A stretch of 64,000 nucleotides of DNA, from positions 1,674,001 to 1,738,000 of the forward strand of contig NZ_AP017313.1 in NCBI RefSeq assembly GCF_002355435.1. Direction: 5' to 3'. The stretch comes from Mucilaginibacter gotjawali. GTDB taxonomy: Bacteria > Bacteroidota > Bacteroidia > Sphingobacteriales > Sphingobacteriaceae. The notes beneath the pieces were generated by a model. The model ran no database searches. It was given only the letters and a program-made list of their open reading frames with translations, and was not told the origin of the DNA. Shown here piece after piece: positions 29,181 through 38,076 of this stretch; position 1 is the stretch's first letter, and the number at the start of each line of letters is the position of its first letter. The translations under genes and the position numbers were made by a program.

Positions 29181-30731
29181 ATGAACTTTAAAAAACCGTA
29201 TTTATTTATATTCTACCTTCTTTTATTGGTTGGGTTATTCTCAGGAACTTTATTAATCAACGGTTGCTCTTCAAAAGAGCCTGAAACATATACAATTACA
29301 GGTGATACACTTGTTGACGGAAAAAAACTTGTGGAGATTAATTGTACCAAATGCCACGCGCTTGTTCCGGCAAATGCGCTTAATAAAAATGTTTGGAGCC
29401 ACCATACGCTACCACATATGGCGCATTACCTTGGCCTGTCGTCTTATCTTGGCGGATATTATAAAAGTGAAAAAGATACAGGAGGCATGTCATTGGCCGA
29501 ATGGCAAATCATTGCCGGTTATTACCAAAAGATGGCCCCTGATACGATACTATCTATCCCGAAGCCAACCCCTTTACTCAATGATTGGGCTGGATTTACG
29601 CTGAAAAAACCTGGCCAGGCAAAGTTTTCTACTTTTACTACCATGGCAATGGTGAATCCGTTTACCCATAAAATTTATACTTCAGATGCTTTGACGGACA
29701 GGTTGCTTGAGTGGGATGGCAATTTTAACCAGCGAAAAGTAACCACGCTGCCATCAACAACTGTAAACGCCCTATTTAAAAAGGACGACAAAGGAAATAA
29801 CATCGGCATTTTTTCGAGTATTGGCCAGATCCAGGCTGTGGATTTTCCGAACGGCCGCGTATTAAATATTAACCTTGATTCAAAAACTGATACAACCGCG
29901 AACCTGGTTGCAGATGACCTGGCGAGGCCTGTTCAGACACTGGAAGGCGATTTTAATAAAGATGGCCTAACCGATGTGGTTATACTTGGACAGGGACATT
30001 ATAAAGGTGGCGTTTATCTGTTTAAACAAAATCCTGACCACAGCTATGCCCAATCCAATATTTCAAATAAAGCCGGGGCCGTTCAGGCTGTTGCGGGGGA
30101 TTTTAACAATGATGGCTGGCAGGACCTGATGATATTGTTTGGCAGCGGCGATGAGGGTTTATGGTTGTTTTTGAACGACCATAAGGGTGGTTTCACTGAG
30201 AAGAATTTATTGCGCTTTCCGCCTGTTTATGGATCAACCAGCTTTCAGCTGGCTGATATGGACCATGATGGCAAACCTGACCTGATTTATACCAGTGGTT
30301 ATAACTTTAATGATTCGCGAATATTAAAGCCTTACCATGGTGTGTATATTTTTAAGAATATGGGTAACTGGGATTTTAAACAAAAATGGTTCTACCCGTT
30401 GGATGGGTGTACCAAAGCTATCGCAGCCGATTTCGACGCCGATGGCGACCTGGATATTGCTACCAGTTCTTTTTACACCGACCTGCAGCACAATCCCGGG
30501 GAAGGGTTTGTTTATTTTGAACAGGTAAGCCCATTTAACTTTAAAGCCCATGCCGTCCCGGTAAGTAATTACGGCCGCTGGTTTACCATGGACGTTGGCG
30601 ATTTTAATAACGACGGCAAGCCTGATATTATTTTAGGCAACTATAGTACCGGCTTTATGATACAGGGGATTAAACCATTCTGGGATGCAAAAACTCCTTT
30701 TATAGTGCTGGAGAATAATTTCAAAAAGTAA
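29181..30731 (+). CDS. Lipoprotein fusing a cytochrome c site to a VCBS/FG-GAP propeller
   Basis: 516 residues. Lipobox LINGC29 is followed at once by a small heme domain, Cys55-x-x-Cys58-His59 (NCTKCH), with candidate distal methionine in LPHMAHYLG. From ~residue 250 come FG-GAP/VCBS calcium motifs (DFNKDGLTDVVIL, DFNNDGWQDLMIL, DMDHDGKPDLIYT, DFDADGDLDIATS, DFNNDGKPDIILG). Only one CxxCH is present. It starts 17 bp after the haloperoxidase gene, so both are probably one transcript. A covalently bound heme on a lipoprotein next to a peroxidase-type enzyme points to electron or peroxide chemistry in the cell envelope. No characterised homologue is recognised. Confidence 0.85.
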   Translation: MNFKKPYLFIFYLLLLVGLFSGTLLINGCSSKEPETYTITGDTLVDGKKLVEINCTKCHALVPANALNKNVWSHHTLPHMAHYLGLSSYLGGYYKSEKDTGGMSLAEWQIIAGYYQKMAPDTILSIPKPTPLLNDWAGFTLKKPGQAKFSTFTTMAMVNPFTHKIYTSDALTDRLLEWDGNFNQRKVTTLPSTTVNALFKKDDKGNNIGIFSSIGQIQAVDFPNGRVLNINLDSKTDTTANLVADDLARPVQTLEGDFNKDGLTDVVILGQGHYKGGVYLFKQNPDHSYAQSNISNKAGAVQAVAGDFNNDGWQDLMILFGSGDEGLWLFLNDHKGGFTEKNLLRFPPVYGSTSFQLADMDHDGKPDLIYTSGYNFNDSRILKPYHGVYIFKNMGNWDFKQKWFYPLDGCTKAIAADFDADGDLDIATSSFYTDLQHNPGEGFVYFEQVSPFNFKAHAVPVSNYGRWFTMDVGDFNNDGKPDIILGNYSTGFMIQGIKPFWDAKTPFIVLENNFKK

Positions 30732-30740
30732 ACTTAAATG

Positions 30741-30781
30741 ATAGCCGGTAAGTTGGATCAATAATTCAACTTACCAGCTAT
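30741..30781. terminator. Hairpin after the redox-lipoprotein operon
   Basis: ATAGC-C-GGTAAGTTG (30741-30755) pairs with CAACTTACC-A-GCTAT (30767-30781), one mismatch, 11-nt loop. It begins ten bases after the stop codon. No U-run follows, so termination is likely but not certain. Confidence 0.5.
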
Positions 30782-30832
30782 TGAACCGCTTTCAGGGCCC
30801 TTGGTGGATAACGAAGATGAATTGGCGCGCCC

Positions 30833-31405
30833 CTATTTTGATCTTAAGATCAAAAGGTGTGCTTGTTTTTTGTCCTGTCGTAAATTTATAGCTGCATTTG
30901 TAAAGTAATGGTGGCGCTCAAAAAACAAGACCTGCAATTTATTCCATTCACCGATGTTTTTTACTACGCCGGCATCAACAAATTCATTATAAAGGAGATC
31001 ACTGATCTTGAAAAAATCGTCCCGGCCAAGGTAGTCAAGATCCGCATCGGCTAAAATCTGTTCTAAAAGGTTTTTCGGCGTTTGCGGTAGCCGGGTTGCC
31101 ATAATCATACCGCAGATTTTTTCAATATCACAAGTGTTAAAGTCGAAGTTTGGTAAGTACAATTGTGCTATGCGGCATGAGCCTTCTTCATGATTAGTTG
31201 CTCCTTCAATAAATCCGGAATCGTGAAATAAAGCTGCAGTAAGCAATAATTGCATATCATCATCAGTAATATTTTCGAGTTTGCCTAAATTTTCAGCAGC
31301 CTGGTAAACATCCATTACATGATCATAGCTATGGTAGGTGAAGTGAGCCGGCAGCTCCCGTTTAAGTTTGTCTGATATAAATTTTTTAGCTGATTGAAAT
31401 TGCAT
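30833..31405 (-). CDS. HD-domain phosphohydrolase
   Basis: 190 residues. The metal-binding HD pattern is visible: H in YHSYDHVMDV, HD in AALFHDSGFIEGATNHEE, and the late Asp in ILADADLDYLG. The remainder is helical, as usual for this fold. The family hydrolyses phosphoester or nucleotide substrates. The sequence is nearest in layout to small Bacteroidetes HD proteins of unassigned substrate and has no RelA/SpoT synthetase or GYP motif. It is convergent with the redox-lipoprotein operon and divergent from the GH2 gene, so not part of either unit. Confidence 0.85.
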   Translation of the reverse strand: MQFQSAKKFISDKLKRELPAHFTYHSYDHVMDVYQAAENLGKLENITDDDMQLLLTAALFHDSGFIEGATNHEEGSCRIAQLYLPNFDFNTCDIEKICGMIMATRLPQTPKNLLEQILADADLDYLGRDDFFKISDLLYNEFVDAGVVKNIGEWNKLQVLFFERHHYFTNAAINLRQDKKQAHLLILRSK

Positions 31406-31685
31406 GTTATACCGGTCAAAGCTTTTATTTTACTTATGTATAATAATGACGCAGAACGTATGTTTTTTTCTGCTGCATCTGTATTTCTTTAACGTTATTC
31501 AGGTAATAAGGTTCGTCCAAAATAATACAATAAAACGGTAAATTAGTACAGTTTCTCCTTCGTTTTAGTTGAGTAGATTTACTGCCGTCAAATATGTGTA
31601 GATGAAACACTATGCATGGCAAGGTTTAAAAAAATTAAACCGGTTGATGGGTAATTTCATCTTCAATAAAAAATAAATTATATCA

Positions 31686-34481
31686 ATGAAAAAAGCCTTT
31701 TATTCGGTTGCTTTTGCTTTAATAATCACCTCTTTTATACCTGCCTGTCTATTTGCGCAAAGCGTAAGTGTTAAGCAAGTCAAACTTACAAATTTTGATT
31801 TGCAATCGTCATCCCAGGTAAATGCTTCAGGAGAGGAGTTGTCCGGAAGCAATTATCAGTACAAGGGTTATTGGTTCCCTGTTAAAGTACCCTCAACAGT
31901 GCTTACCGGCCTGGTTGCCAATCATATTTATCCTGATCCTTACCAGGGCCTTAATAATATGTTGATTCCGGATGCTTCTGATCAGTTTAACAAAGAATAT
32001 AACCTGGAGCAGTACAGCTATTTGCCCAATGAACCCAATCCATGGAAAAAGCCGTATTGGTACCGGACCACTTTTAAAGTACCTGCGGGTGATAAAGGCC
32101 GTCACTTCCAGCTAATTTTTAAAGGAATAAATTATCGCGCAGCGGTTTGGGTAAATGGAAAACAAATAGCCGACTCCACCCAAATGGCAGGCATGTTTGC
32201 TGAATATAACCTGGATGTAACCAATGCAATAATAACGGGGGGCGAAAATGCCCTTGCAGTAAAAATTTACCCGCTTGACTATGCAGGCTATCCGGCAAAA
32301 GAACAATTGCAAGCCCTGGGCCCATTCTTTGAAAACGGGGGGCCAAGTGGTGATATCGGCAAAAACGTAACCATGTTGTGTTCGGTAGGGTGGGACTGGA
32401 TCCCGCCGGTTCGTGATCGGAATATGGGGATCTGGCAGCCTGTTTACCTGCGCACGACTGGTGCGGTAACAATTGGTCGCCCCAAATTAGTTACTGAATT
32501 GCCAAATCTGCCAGATACAAGTGTAGCCAGGTTATCATTAAACTTATCACTTTTAAACCATAGTTCGGCTTTACAAAAAGGAAAATTAACGATCAGCATA
32601 AAACCGGAAAATTTTGCAGGATTACCCGTGCAGTTTACCCAAGACGAAACAGTGGCGGCAAACGGTGTATCAATAGTGGATTTGAATGCTGATAAAATCA
32701 GCCAGTTACTTATCCATCAGCCGCACCTGTGGTGGCCCAATGGCTATGGAAAGGCTAATTTGTACCGTATCCGCCTTCAATTTGCTGATGGTAATGGTAT
32801 CGCTGACGATACATCGTTCGTTTTTGGTATCCGCACAGCCAGTTCCACCGCTACAAATGTCAGGGGTTTTGTGAGGCGCGATTTTTATGTTAACGGCAAA
32901 AAAGTACACTTGAATGGTGGCGCCTGGGTGCCTGATATGATGGTGAACCGCGATTCGGCGCGTTATGATTATGAAATGCACCTGTGCCGTAATGCCAATG
33001 TTAACCTGGTACGGATTTGGGGCGGGGGCGTAACACCGCCGGACGCGTTTTGGAATGCTGCCGACAAATATGGTGAGATGGTTTGGTCGGACTTTTGGGT
33101 TACCGGCGATACCCAGGGTGAGTTTAAAGGCTCGCCAGACTGGCCGCTTGAAGGAAATGTCTTTATAAAAAATGTGGTAAGCACTATTTATAGGATCCGC
33201 AACCACCCCAGCTTATTGGTGTGGACAGGCGGCAACGAAGGCCACGCCCGTAAAGAATTATACGATGCTATGCGTGATAATATTATAGCCCTGGATGGTA
33301 CACGGCCTTTTATACCCAGTTCATCGGGCTATGCCAAATTGCCCGCCGGATGGAAAGGTTCGTACCCGGATGATATGCCATCGGGTGTTTACAGCGGTGG
33401 GCCCTACCAATGGGAAGATCCCAAAGTATATTATAAAAAGGCGGATTTTGGCGGCGACTGGGTATTTAAGGATGAAACAGGTATCCCCTCGCAACCCCCT
33501 TATACCACGCTCGCAAAAACTATTCCCGACCTGGTTTGGGATACCAAATTGCCATACCCTTTAAATAATAGCTGGGGCTACCATGACGCCTGTACCGGCG
33601 CGGCCCAATACGACAAATATTATAACGAAATGGTAAAACGTTACGGGCAGCCATCAACATTGGTCAACTTTTCTGACAAGATGCAGTTAATGAACTGGGT
33701 GGGTTACCAGGGTATTTTTGAAGCTGCCGGGCATAAACTGAATGAGACGGGCGGGGTAATGTTATGGAAATTAAATTCGGCCCTGCCAAGTGTGGTATGG
33801 CAGATATATGATTGGTACCTGGAACCGAATGCGGGTTATTATGCTATGCAAAACGCAGTTGAACCCTTACACATCCAGTTTAACCAGGATGATTCAACCG
33901 CGGCTGTTATCAACCGTTTGCACCACGCTACAGGTTTGTTGACCGCAAAAGCTGATATTTATGATATCAACAGCAGGCTGGTAAAAACATTTACCGTAAA
34001 CCATATCGGCCTTGCAGAAGCAGGCACGCAGGAGGTGATCCCGTTAAAAGGTATTTTAAAAACTGCTAAGGGTGTAAGTTTTGTTGTGTTGAATTTAACG
34101 AATGCCGCTGGTAAAACAGTGTCGCACAATGTTTACTGGATGGCGCCCGGTGATGATTTGACCGGCTTTAACAGCCTGCAACCTGCGCAGGTGCAGGTAA
34201 AAGTAATAAAAGCCGAAAAGGGTACCGGCGAAAGCAAATGGACACTGCAATTTACCAACAATACAGATAAAATAGCGTTTTTTGTACGCCCTCAGCTGAT
34301 GGAAAACGGAGAAGAAGTTATGCCAAGCTACTGGACAGGGAGTTATTTCACGCTGGCGCCCAATGAAAGCATTACGGTATCAGTAAGTGCGCCGCTTGCA
34401 AAATTAGGAAAAACGCAGCCAACTGTTTTATTAGAAGGATGGAACCTTCCGAAGCAGGTGATCTCTCTAACTGTTAAATAG
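31686..34481 (+). CDS. Secreted GH2 enzyme, exo-beta-glucosaminidase/beta-mannosidase type
   Basis: 931 residues with signal peptide (ending CLFAQ). An N-terminal jelly-roll (KGINYRAAVWVNGKQI) and Ig-like domain precede the TIM barrel. The general acid is Glu518 (VWTGGNEGH) and the probable nucleophile Glu597 (FKDETGIPSQPP). The RIWGGGV and VMLWKLNSALPSVVWQIYDW motifs match the CsxA (exo-beta-D-glucosaminidase) and endo-beta-mannosidase branch of GH2 more than LacZ. Further beta-sandwich domains fill the last ~200 residues. It is probably periplasmic, trimming beta-linked mannose or glucosamine from glycans. It stands alone between a 280-bp AT-rich gap and a terminator. Confidence 0.9.
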   Translation: MKKAFYSVAFALIITSFIPACLFAQSVSVKQVKLTNFDLQSSSQVNASGEELSGSNYQYKGYWFPVKVPSTVLTGLVANHIYPDPYQGLNNMLIPDASDQFNKEYNLEQYSYLPNEPNPWKKPYWYRTTFKVPAGDKGRHFQLIFKGINYRAAVWVNGKQIADSTQMAGMFAEYNLDVTNAIITGGENALAVKIYPLDYAGYPAKEQLQALGPFFENGGPSGDIGKNVTMLCSVGWDWIPPVRDRNMGIWQPVYLRTTGAVTIGRPKLVTELPNLPDTSVARLSLNLSLLNHSSALQKGKLTISIKPENFAGLPVQFTQDETVAANGVSIVDLNADKISQLLIHQPHLWWPNGYGKANLYRIRLQFADGNGIADDTSFVFGIRTASSTATNVRGFVRRDFYVNGKKVHLNGGAWVPDMMVNRDSARYDYEMHLCRNANVNLVRIWGGGVTPPDAFWNAADKYGEMVWSDFWVTGDTQGEFKGSPDWPLEGNVFIKNVVSTIYRIRNHPSLLVWTGGNEGHARKELYDAMRDNIIALDGTRPFIPSSSGYAKLPAGWKGSYPDDMPSGVYSGGPYQWEDPKVYYKKADFGGDWVFKDETGIPSQPPYTTLAKTIPDLVWDTKLPYPLNNSWGYHDACTGAAQYDKYYNEMVKRYGQPSTLVNFSDKMQLMNWVGYQGIFEAAGHKLNETGGVMLWKLNSALPSVVWQIYDWYLEPNAGYYAMQNAVEPLHIQFNQDDSTAAVINRLHHATGLLTAKADIYDINSRLVKTFTVNHIGLAEAGTQEVIPLKGILKTAKGVSFVVLNLTNAAGKTVSHNVYWMAPGDDLTGFNSLQPAQVQVKVIKAEKGTGESKWTLQFTNNTDKIAFFVRPQLMENGEEVMPSYWTGSYFTLAPNESITVSVSAPLAKLGKTQPTVLLEGWNLPKQVISLTVK

Positions 34482-34515
34482 AAATCAATCAATCCAAATA
34501 ATAAAGTCAGGCAAG

Positions 34516-34539
34516 GCCTCCCCGAAACGGGAGGCTTTT
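34516..34539. terminator. Terminator between GH2 and patatin genes
   Basis: Stem GCCTCCC (34516-34522) / GGGAGGC (34529-34535), loop cgaaac, followed by TTTTG-TTTT on the plus strand. It serves the GH2 gene, and on the other strand the convergent patatin gene. Confidence 0.8.
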
Positions 34540-34542
34540 GTT

Positions 34543-35439
34543 TTACGCAGGGTTATAGGCTGCAAGGCATTTGATGGCAGCGTATCTTCCAAGTTCAACC
34601 ATTTCTTCGGCCCTGTAAAAATCAAACGTACCACAGGAGTGCCGTGAAACATCTACCAAAATATCAGGTGAATAGTTTTCCAGCGTCATCTGTGTGATAT
34701 GATAGGTCATGAAACTGAGTGTTTTATTGATCAGGTTGAAGTATCCTAATTTTTCTTCGCCATTGGATTTTTCTTCGTTGCCCGATGGATGCAAAATATG
34801 CAGCTGGTTGTAAAAATCCCGGAGTTTTTTTTGATAGGTGGATTGTGTGGCCGCCGTTTCGGTTTTTTCAACCGGAGGCTTTTCAACAGGGATATCGGCA
34901 TTTACATTCACAGCAATCAATATATCGCCAGGCGTTCTTTTTATACGATTGATAGGCATATTATTAATGATGCCGCCATCGATAAGCAGGCCGTCATCAA
35001 ACTTTACGGGCGTAAAAACAGTGGGTATAGCCATGGATGCCCGTATGGCCTCAAATAAACTGCCTGTGGTAAAAACAACTTCTTTTTTATGTATGATATC
35101 GGCCGCTACCGCTGCATAGGGAATTTTCAGGTCTTCAATATTTGCATCCGGGATAAATGTTTTTACAGTATTAAGCAGTTTGTCGCCTTTAACCAACCCC
35201 TGCGAACTAAGCGTAAAATCAACCAGGCTAAAGAGTTTTATTTTATCAAGGGTATAGAGCCAGTTTTTATATTCCTCCATTTTGCCGAGCGCATAAACCC
35301 CGCCAACTACCGCACCCATAGAGGTTCCTGCAATTGAGGTGATATCAAATCCCTTCTTTACCAATTCTTCAATAACGCCAATGTGGGCTATTCCCCGCGC
35401 GCCACCTCCTGATAATACTAATGCCGCTTTCTGTTTCAT
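34543..35439 (-). CDS. Patatin-like phospholipase (RssA type)
   Basis: 298 residues. The Ser-Asp dyad hydrolase signature is complete: oxyanion loop LSGGGARGIAHIG, nucleophile in AGTSMGAVVGG (GxSxG), and the Asp in LIDGGIINNMP (DGG). No signal peptide or barrel domain is present, so it is a cytoplasmic lipid hydrolase of the RssA/YchK type. The C-terminal third has a charged insertion (KPPVEKTETAATQS) and then helices. Substrate is unknown; the family acts on phospholipids or lysophospholipids. It stands alone, with a 450-bp gene-free region upstream. Confidence 0.9.
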   Translation of the reverse strand: MKQKAALVLSGGGARGIAHIGVIEELVKKGFDITSIAGTSMGAVVGGVYALGKMEEYKNWLYTLDKIKLFSLVDFTLSSQGLVKGDKLLNTVKTFIPDANIEDLKIPYAAVAADIIHKKEVVFTTGSLFEAIRASMAIPTVFTPVKFDDGLLIDGGIINNMPINRIKRTPGDILIAVNVNADIPVEKPPVEKTETAATQSTYQKKLRDFYNQLHILHPSGNEEKSNGEEKLGYFNLINKTLSFMTYHITQMTLENYSPDILVDVSRHSCGTFDFYRAEEMVELGRYAAIKCLAAYNPA

Positions 35440-35892
35440 GTTATTTGTTACCGGTGCCTATTTGTTCCCGGTGGTTAAATGAAGCCCGGGTTTCCGCGCT
35501 TTATCGTTTCGTCATATAAATCCGGCGGTAATTTAATTTAAATTCATCATTAAAGATCAATCTTATTGTTTATTGCCGGTGGTTTTCATCCGGGCAGTAG
35601 CGCGCGTGTTTTAAACGTAATAAGTTGTAAAAAGTAAGTTGAATTATGCCATTAAACTGTCTAATGTTCCGTAGGAACATCTCGTCGGTAGAAAAAAAGG
35701 TGTATTATTTTCTCGTTCCATAGGAACGATTGGTGTTTTTCGCTAATTTGCAAAGAGCAGGAATAGCACGAAGCGTTCCGATGGAACGCAAATTCCCACA
35801 TTTTAATTTCTACCCACCAGATGTTCCTACGGAACAAAAGAATGTTGCCTGAATAGTTTTTATCAGTAATCAGAAGTGAAAAAGGATTGGCA
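35440..35892. other. 453-bp gene-free region holding a MITE-like element
   Basis: No credible ORF. The first ~220 bp, upstream of the patatin gene, are unremarkable. The second half is occupied by the GTTCCnnnGGAAC element at 35665-35836. Confidence 0.6.
35665..35836. repeat. 172-bp MITE/REP-like element with 30-nt terminal inverted repeats
   Basis: Left end 35665-35694 and right end 35807-35836 are inverted copies matching at 28 of 30 positions; they begin TGTTCCGTAGGAACATCT and include GGTAGAAA. Four copies of the palindrome GTTCCnnnGGAAC sit in the element: one in each end, one at 35715-35727 and one at 35775-35787. There is no coding capacity. I recall similar GTTCCTACGGAACATCTG repeats as abundant intergenic elements in Sphingobacteriaceae and Chitinophagaceae; this is memory, not a search. 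Confidence 0.8.
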
Positions 35893-36288
35893 TTATCGTC
35901 GTTCCAGATATGCCTCCCCCGAAATAACAGGCGACATATGTGCTGCCTCCTCATCACTAAAAAGCCTCGACCGGATCATAAACCGCAAACCGAGGGGGAT
36001 TTCGAGCGAAAAACTTGAGCCCCGGCCCTTGGTAACATCAAGGGTGAGGTGGGTATGCTGCCAGTATTCAAACTGATCGCGGGCCATAAAAAAACCACAG
36101 CCGGCCACATCGCCCAAATAAACATCGCTTTCGCCAACCCTGAATTCGCCTTTTTCAAAACACATGGGTTGCGAGCCGTCGCAACAGCCGCCGCTTTGAT
36201 GAAACATTAGCTCACCATATTCATTGCGTAAGCGCTCAATCAATTCAATTGCTTCCGGGCTTGCTGCTATTCTTGCTGTGTTGTCCAT
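35893..36288 (-). CDS. DUF779 protein associated with aldehyde dehydrogenase
   Basis: 131 residues, a single DUF779 domain. Conserved features are HQSGGCCDGSQPMCF (a Cys-Cys pair with His) near residue 40, GCGFFMARDQFEYWQHTHLTLDV, and GRGSSFSLEIPLGLRF. The family is found almost always next to NAD-dependent acetaldehyde-type dehydrogenases, as here, but its biochemical role is unknown; the Cys/His cluster suggests metal binding or redox. It lies 61 bp downstream of the dehydrogenase with a terminator hairpin between, so its expression may depend on read-through. Confidence 0.9.
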   Translation of the reverse strand: MDNTARIAASPEAIELIERLRNEYGELMFHQSGGCCDGSQPMCFEKGEFRVGESDVYLGDVAGCGFFMARDQFEYWQHTHLTLDVTKGRGSSFSLEIPLGLRFMIRSRLFSDEEAAHMSPVISGEAYLERR

Positions 36289-36304
36289 TGCTGCAAATAA
36301 AAAA

Positions 36305-36332
36305 GGGCATCACAGCCTCCGCTGTAATGCCC
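36305..36332 (-). terminator. Terminator/attenuator between aldehyde dehydrogenase and DUF779 genes
   Basis: On the minus strand GGGCAT-T-ACAGC / GCTGT-G-ATGCCC with a four-base loop is followed by TTTTTTATTT. Its place inside the presumed operon, 17 bp upstream of the DUF779 start, suggests reduced downstream expression. Confidence 0.75.
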
Positions 36333-36349
36333 GGTAAATAAACCTTTTG

Positions 36350-37876
36350 TTAAAAAAATCCTAACTTTTTCTTGTCGTATGAAATAAGCATATTTTTATT
36401 CTGGCGGTAATGGTTCAGCATCATTTTATGAGTTTCGCGACCAAAACCTGATTTTTTATACCCGCCAAATGGTGCATGCGCAGGATAAGCATGGTAGCAA
36501 TTTACCCAAACACGACCGGCCTGTATGGCACGTGGAATTTGATACAACTCGTGTGCATCCCTTGTCCACAAACCTGCTCCAAGCCCGTAAAGCGAATCAT
36601 TAGCGATCTCAATAGCCTCTTCGGTAGTTTTAAAAGTTGTAACGCAAACAACCGGGCCAAAAATTTCTTCCTGGAAAACACGCATTTTGTTATGGCCTTT
36701 CAACAGCGTTGGCTGGATATAATAACCTTCGCTCAGGCCCGAGCCGTCAAGATATTTTGCACCGCCGCCTGTTAATACTTCCGCGCCTTCTTCTTTGCCT
36801 ATTTCGATATAGGAAAGGATTTTTTCGTACTGATCCTGCGAGGCCTGTGCGCCCATCATGGTTTCAGGGTTAAGCGGATGCCCCATTTTGATCTTCTCCA
36901 CACGCTCAATTACGCGTTCGATAAAACGATCATAGATAGATTCATGAATTAGCATGCGCGAAGGGCAGGTACATACTTCTCCCTGGTTAAGGGCAAACAT
37001 AGCCGATCCTTCCAAACACTTGTCAAAAAACTCGTCATCCGCGTCCATAATACTCGGCATAAATATATTCGGCGATTTGCCGCCCAGTTCCATTGTAACC
37101 GGGTTAAGGTTTTCTGATGCATATTGCATAATCAGTCTGCCAGTGGTGGTTTCACCGGTGAAGGCAACTTTTGCTACCCTTGGAGAGCTTGCCAGGGGTT
37201 TGCCCGCTTCCAGGCCAAAGCCAGTAACAATATTTACAACGCCCGCAGGGATCACCTCTTTAATCAAATCCATCAGGATCAATATGCCAACCGGTGTTTG
37301 TTCGGCTGGTTTCATCACCACGGTACAACCTGCTGCAATGGCAGGAGCCATTTTCCAGGCCGCCATCAACAATGGAAAGTTCCAGGGGATAATCTGCCCG
37401 ACGACGCCGAGTGGCTCGTTGATGTTAAGAGAGACGGTATTTGCGTCGAGTTCAGTAACGGTACTTTCCTCCGATCTTATCACTCCTGCGTAATACCTGA
37501 AGTGGTCAATAGCCAACGGCAGATCGGCTGCCATGGTTTCCCTTATTGGTTTACCATTATCAATGGTTTCTATTGCAGCCAGGTAGTTAAGATTATCCTC
37601 CATCACCTGTGCAATTTTCAATAATACGTTGCTCCTTTCTGTGGGCGATGAATTCGACCAGGTGGCAAATGCTTTATGTGCAGCATCCAGGGCAAGCTCA
37701 ATATCTTCCTTGCCGGAACGGGGCACTTTAGTGAAAGCCTGCCCGTCGATAGGCGAAATGCTGTCAAAATACTCGCCTTTTACCGGCGATTTCCATTCGC
37801 CCCCAATAAAATTGTCATAATGATCTTTAAACGAAGGGCGCGCAACCAGCCTTTCGGTTTCCAAAAGTGTTTCCAT
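36350..37876 (-). CDS. NAD-dependent aldehyde dehydrogenase (acetaldehyde type, ExaC/AcoD-like)
   Basis: 508 residues from the ATG at 37874-37876 ([14 protein letters not shown]); longer readings would use a TTG. Diagnostic features: [15 protein letters not shown] for NAD binding, catalytic-base Glu in [12 protein letters not shown], catalytic cysteine in [13 protein letters not shown], and the C-terminal [13 protein letters not shown]. Length and motifs fit tetrameric class-3-like acetaldehyde/aldehyde dehydrogenases. It would oxidise aldehydes, probably from alcohols, to acids in the cytoplasm. DUF779 follows it, and an AraC regulator is divergently transcribed, as in many ExaC/AcoD loci. 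Confidence 0.95.
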   Translation of the reverse strand: METLLETERLVARPSFKDHYDNFIGGEWKSPVKGEYFDSISPIDGQAFTKVPRSGKEDIELALDAAHKAFATWSNSSPTERSNVLLKIAQVMEDNLNYLAAIETIDNGKPIRETMAADLPLAIDHFRYYAGVIRSEESTVTELDANTVSLNINEPLGVVGQIIPWNFPLLMAAWKMAPAIAAGCTVVMKPAEQTPVGILILMDLIKEVIPAGVVNIVTGFGLEAGKPLASSPRVAKVAFTGETTTGRLIMQYASENLNPVTMELGGKSPNIFMPSIMDADDEFFDKCLEGSAMFALNQGEVCTCPSRMLIHESIYDRFIERVIERVEKIKMGHPLNPETMMGAQASQDQYEKILSYIEIGKEEGAEVLTGGGAKYLDGSGLSEGYYIQPTLLKGHNKMRVFQEEIFGPVVCVTTFKTTEEAIEIANDSLYGLGAGLWTRDAHELYQIPRAIQAGRVWVNCYHAYPAHAPFGGYKKSGFGRETHKMMLNHYRQNKNMLISYDKKKLGFF

Positions 37877-37910
37877 AAAATAATTTAGTTTAGTTATAAA
37901 TTGGTGATTA

Positions 37911-37969
37911 TAAAAATAGGTGCACAAGCAGGTAACTGTTATGCACTATTGTATCAGGTTTATGCATTA
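37911..37969 (-). promoter_or_regulatory. Promoter and AraC-type tandem site for the aldehyde dehydrogenase operon
   Basis: TATGCACTA (37940-37948) and TATGCATTA (37961-37969) are direct repeats 21 bp apart, two helical turns. On the minus strand TATTTTTA (37911-37918) resembles the -7 element TAnnTTTG. If it is used, the proximal repeat covers about -35 to -43, the normal place for an AraC activator. Inferred from spacing only. Confidence 0.45.
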
Positions 37970-38076
37970 AAATATTAATAATTTAGAAACGTTATTTATA
38001 AAATAACTCGCTATCTTTATTTTAACCAATTAGCTGCTTTAATTGCAGCAGCATTACAAATCCGCATCTACTTTTT

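Noticed and set aside
30741..30781. Riboswitch or small RNA after the redox-lipoprotein operon
   Set aside because: A single simple hairpin directly after a stop codon is best explained as a transcript end.
31434..31622. 62-codon minus-strand ORF between HD and GH2 genes
   Set aside because: No recognisable composition, domain or promoter link; likely chance in an AT-rich gap.
37877..37927. N-terminal extension of the aldehyde dehydrogenase from a TTG
   Set aside because: Translates the promoter region; the Met at 37876 matches the usual family start.
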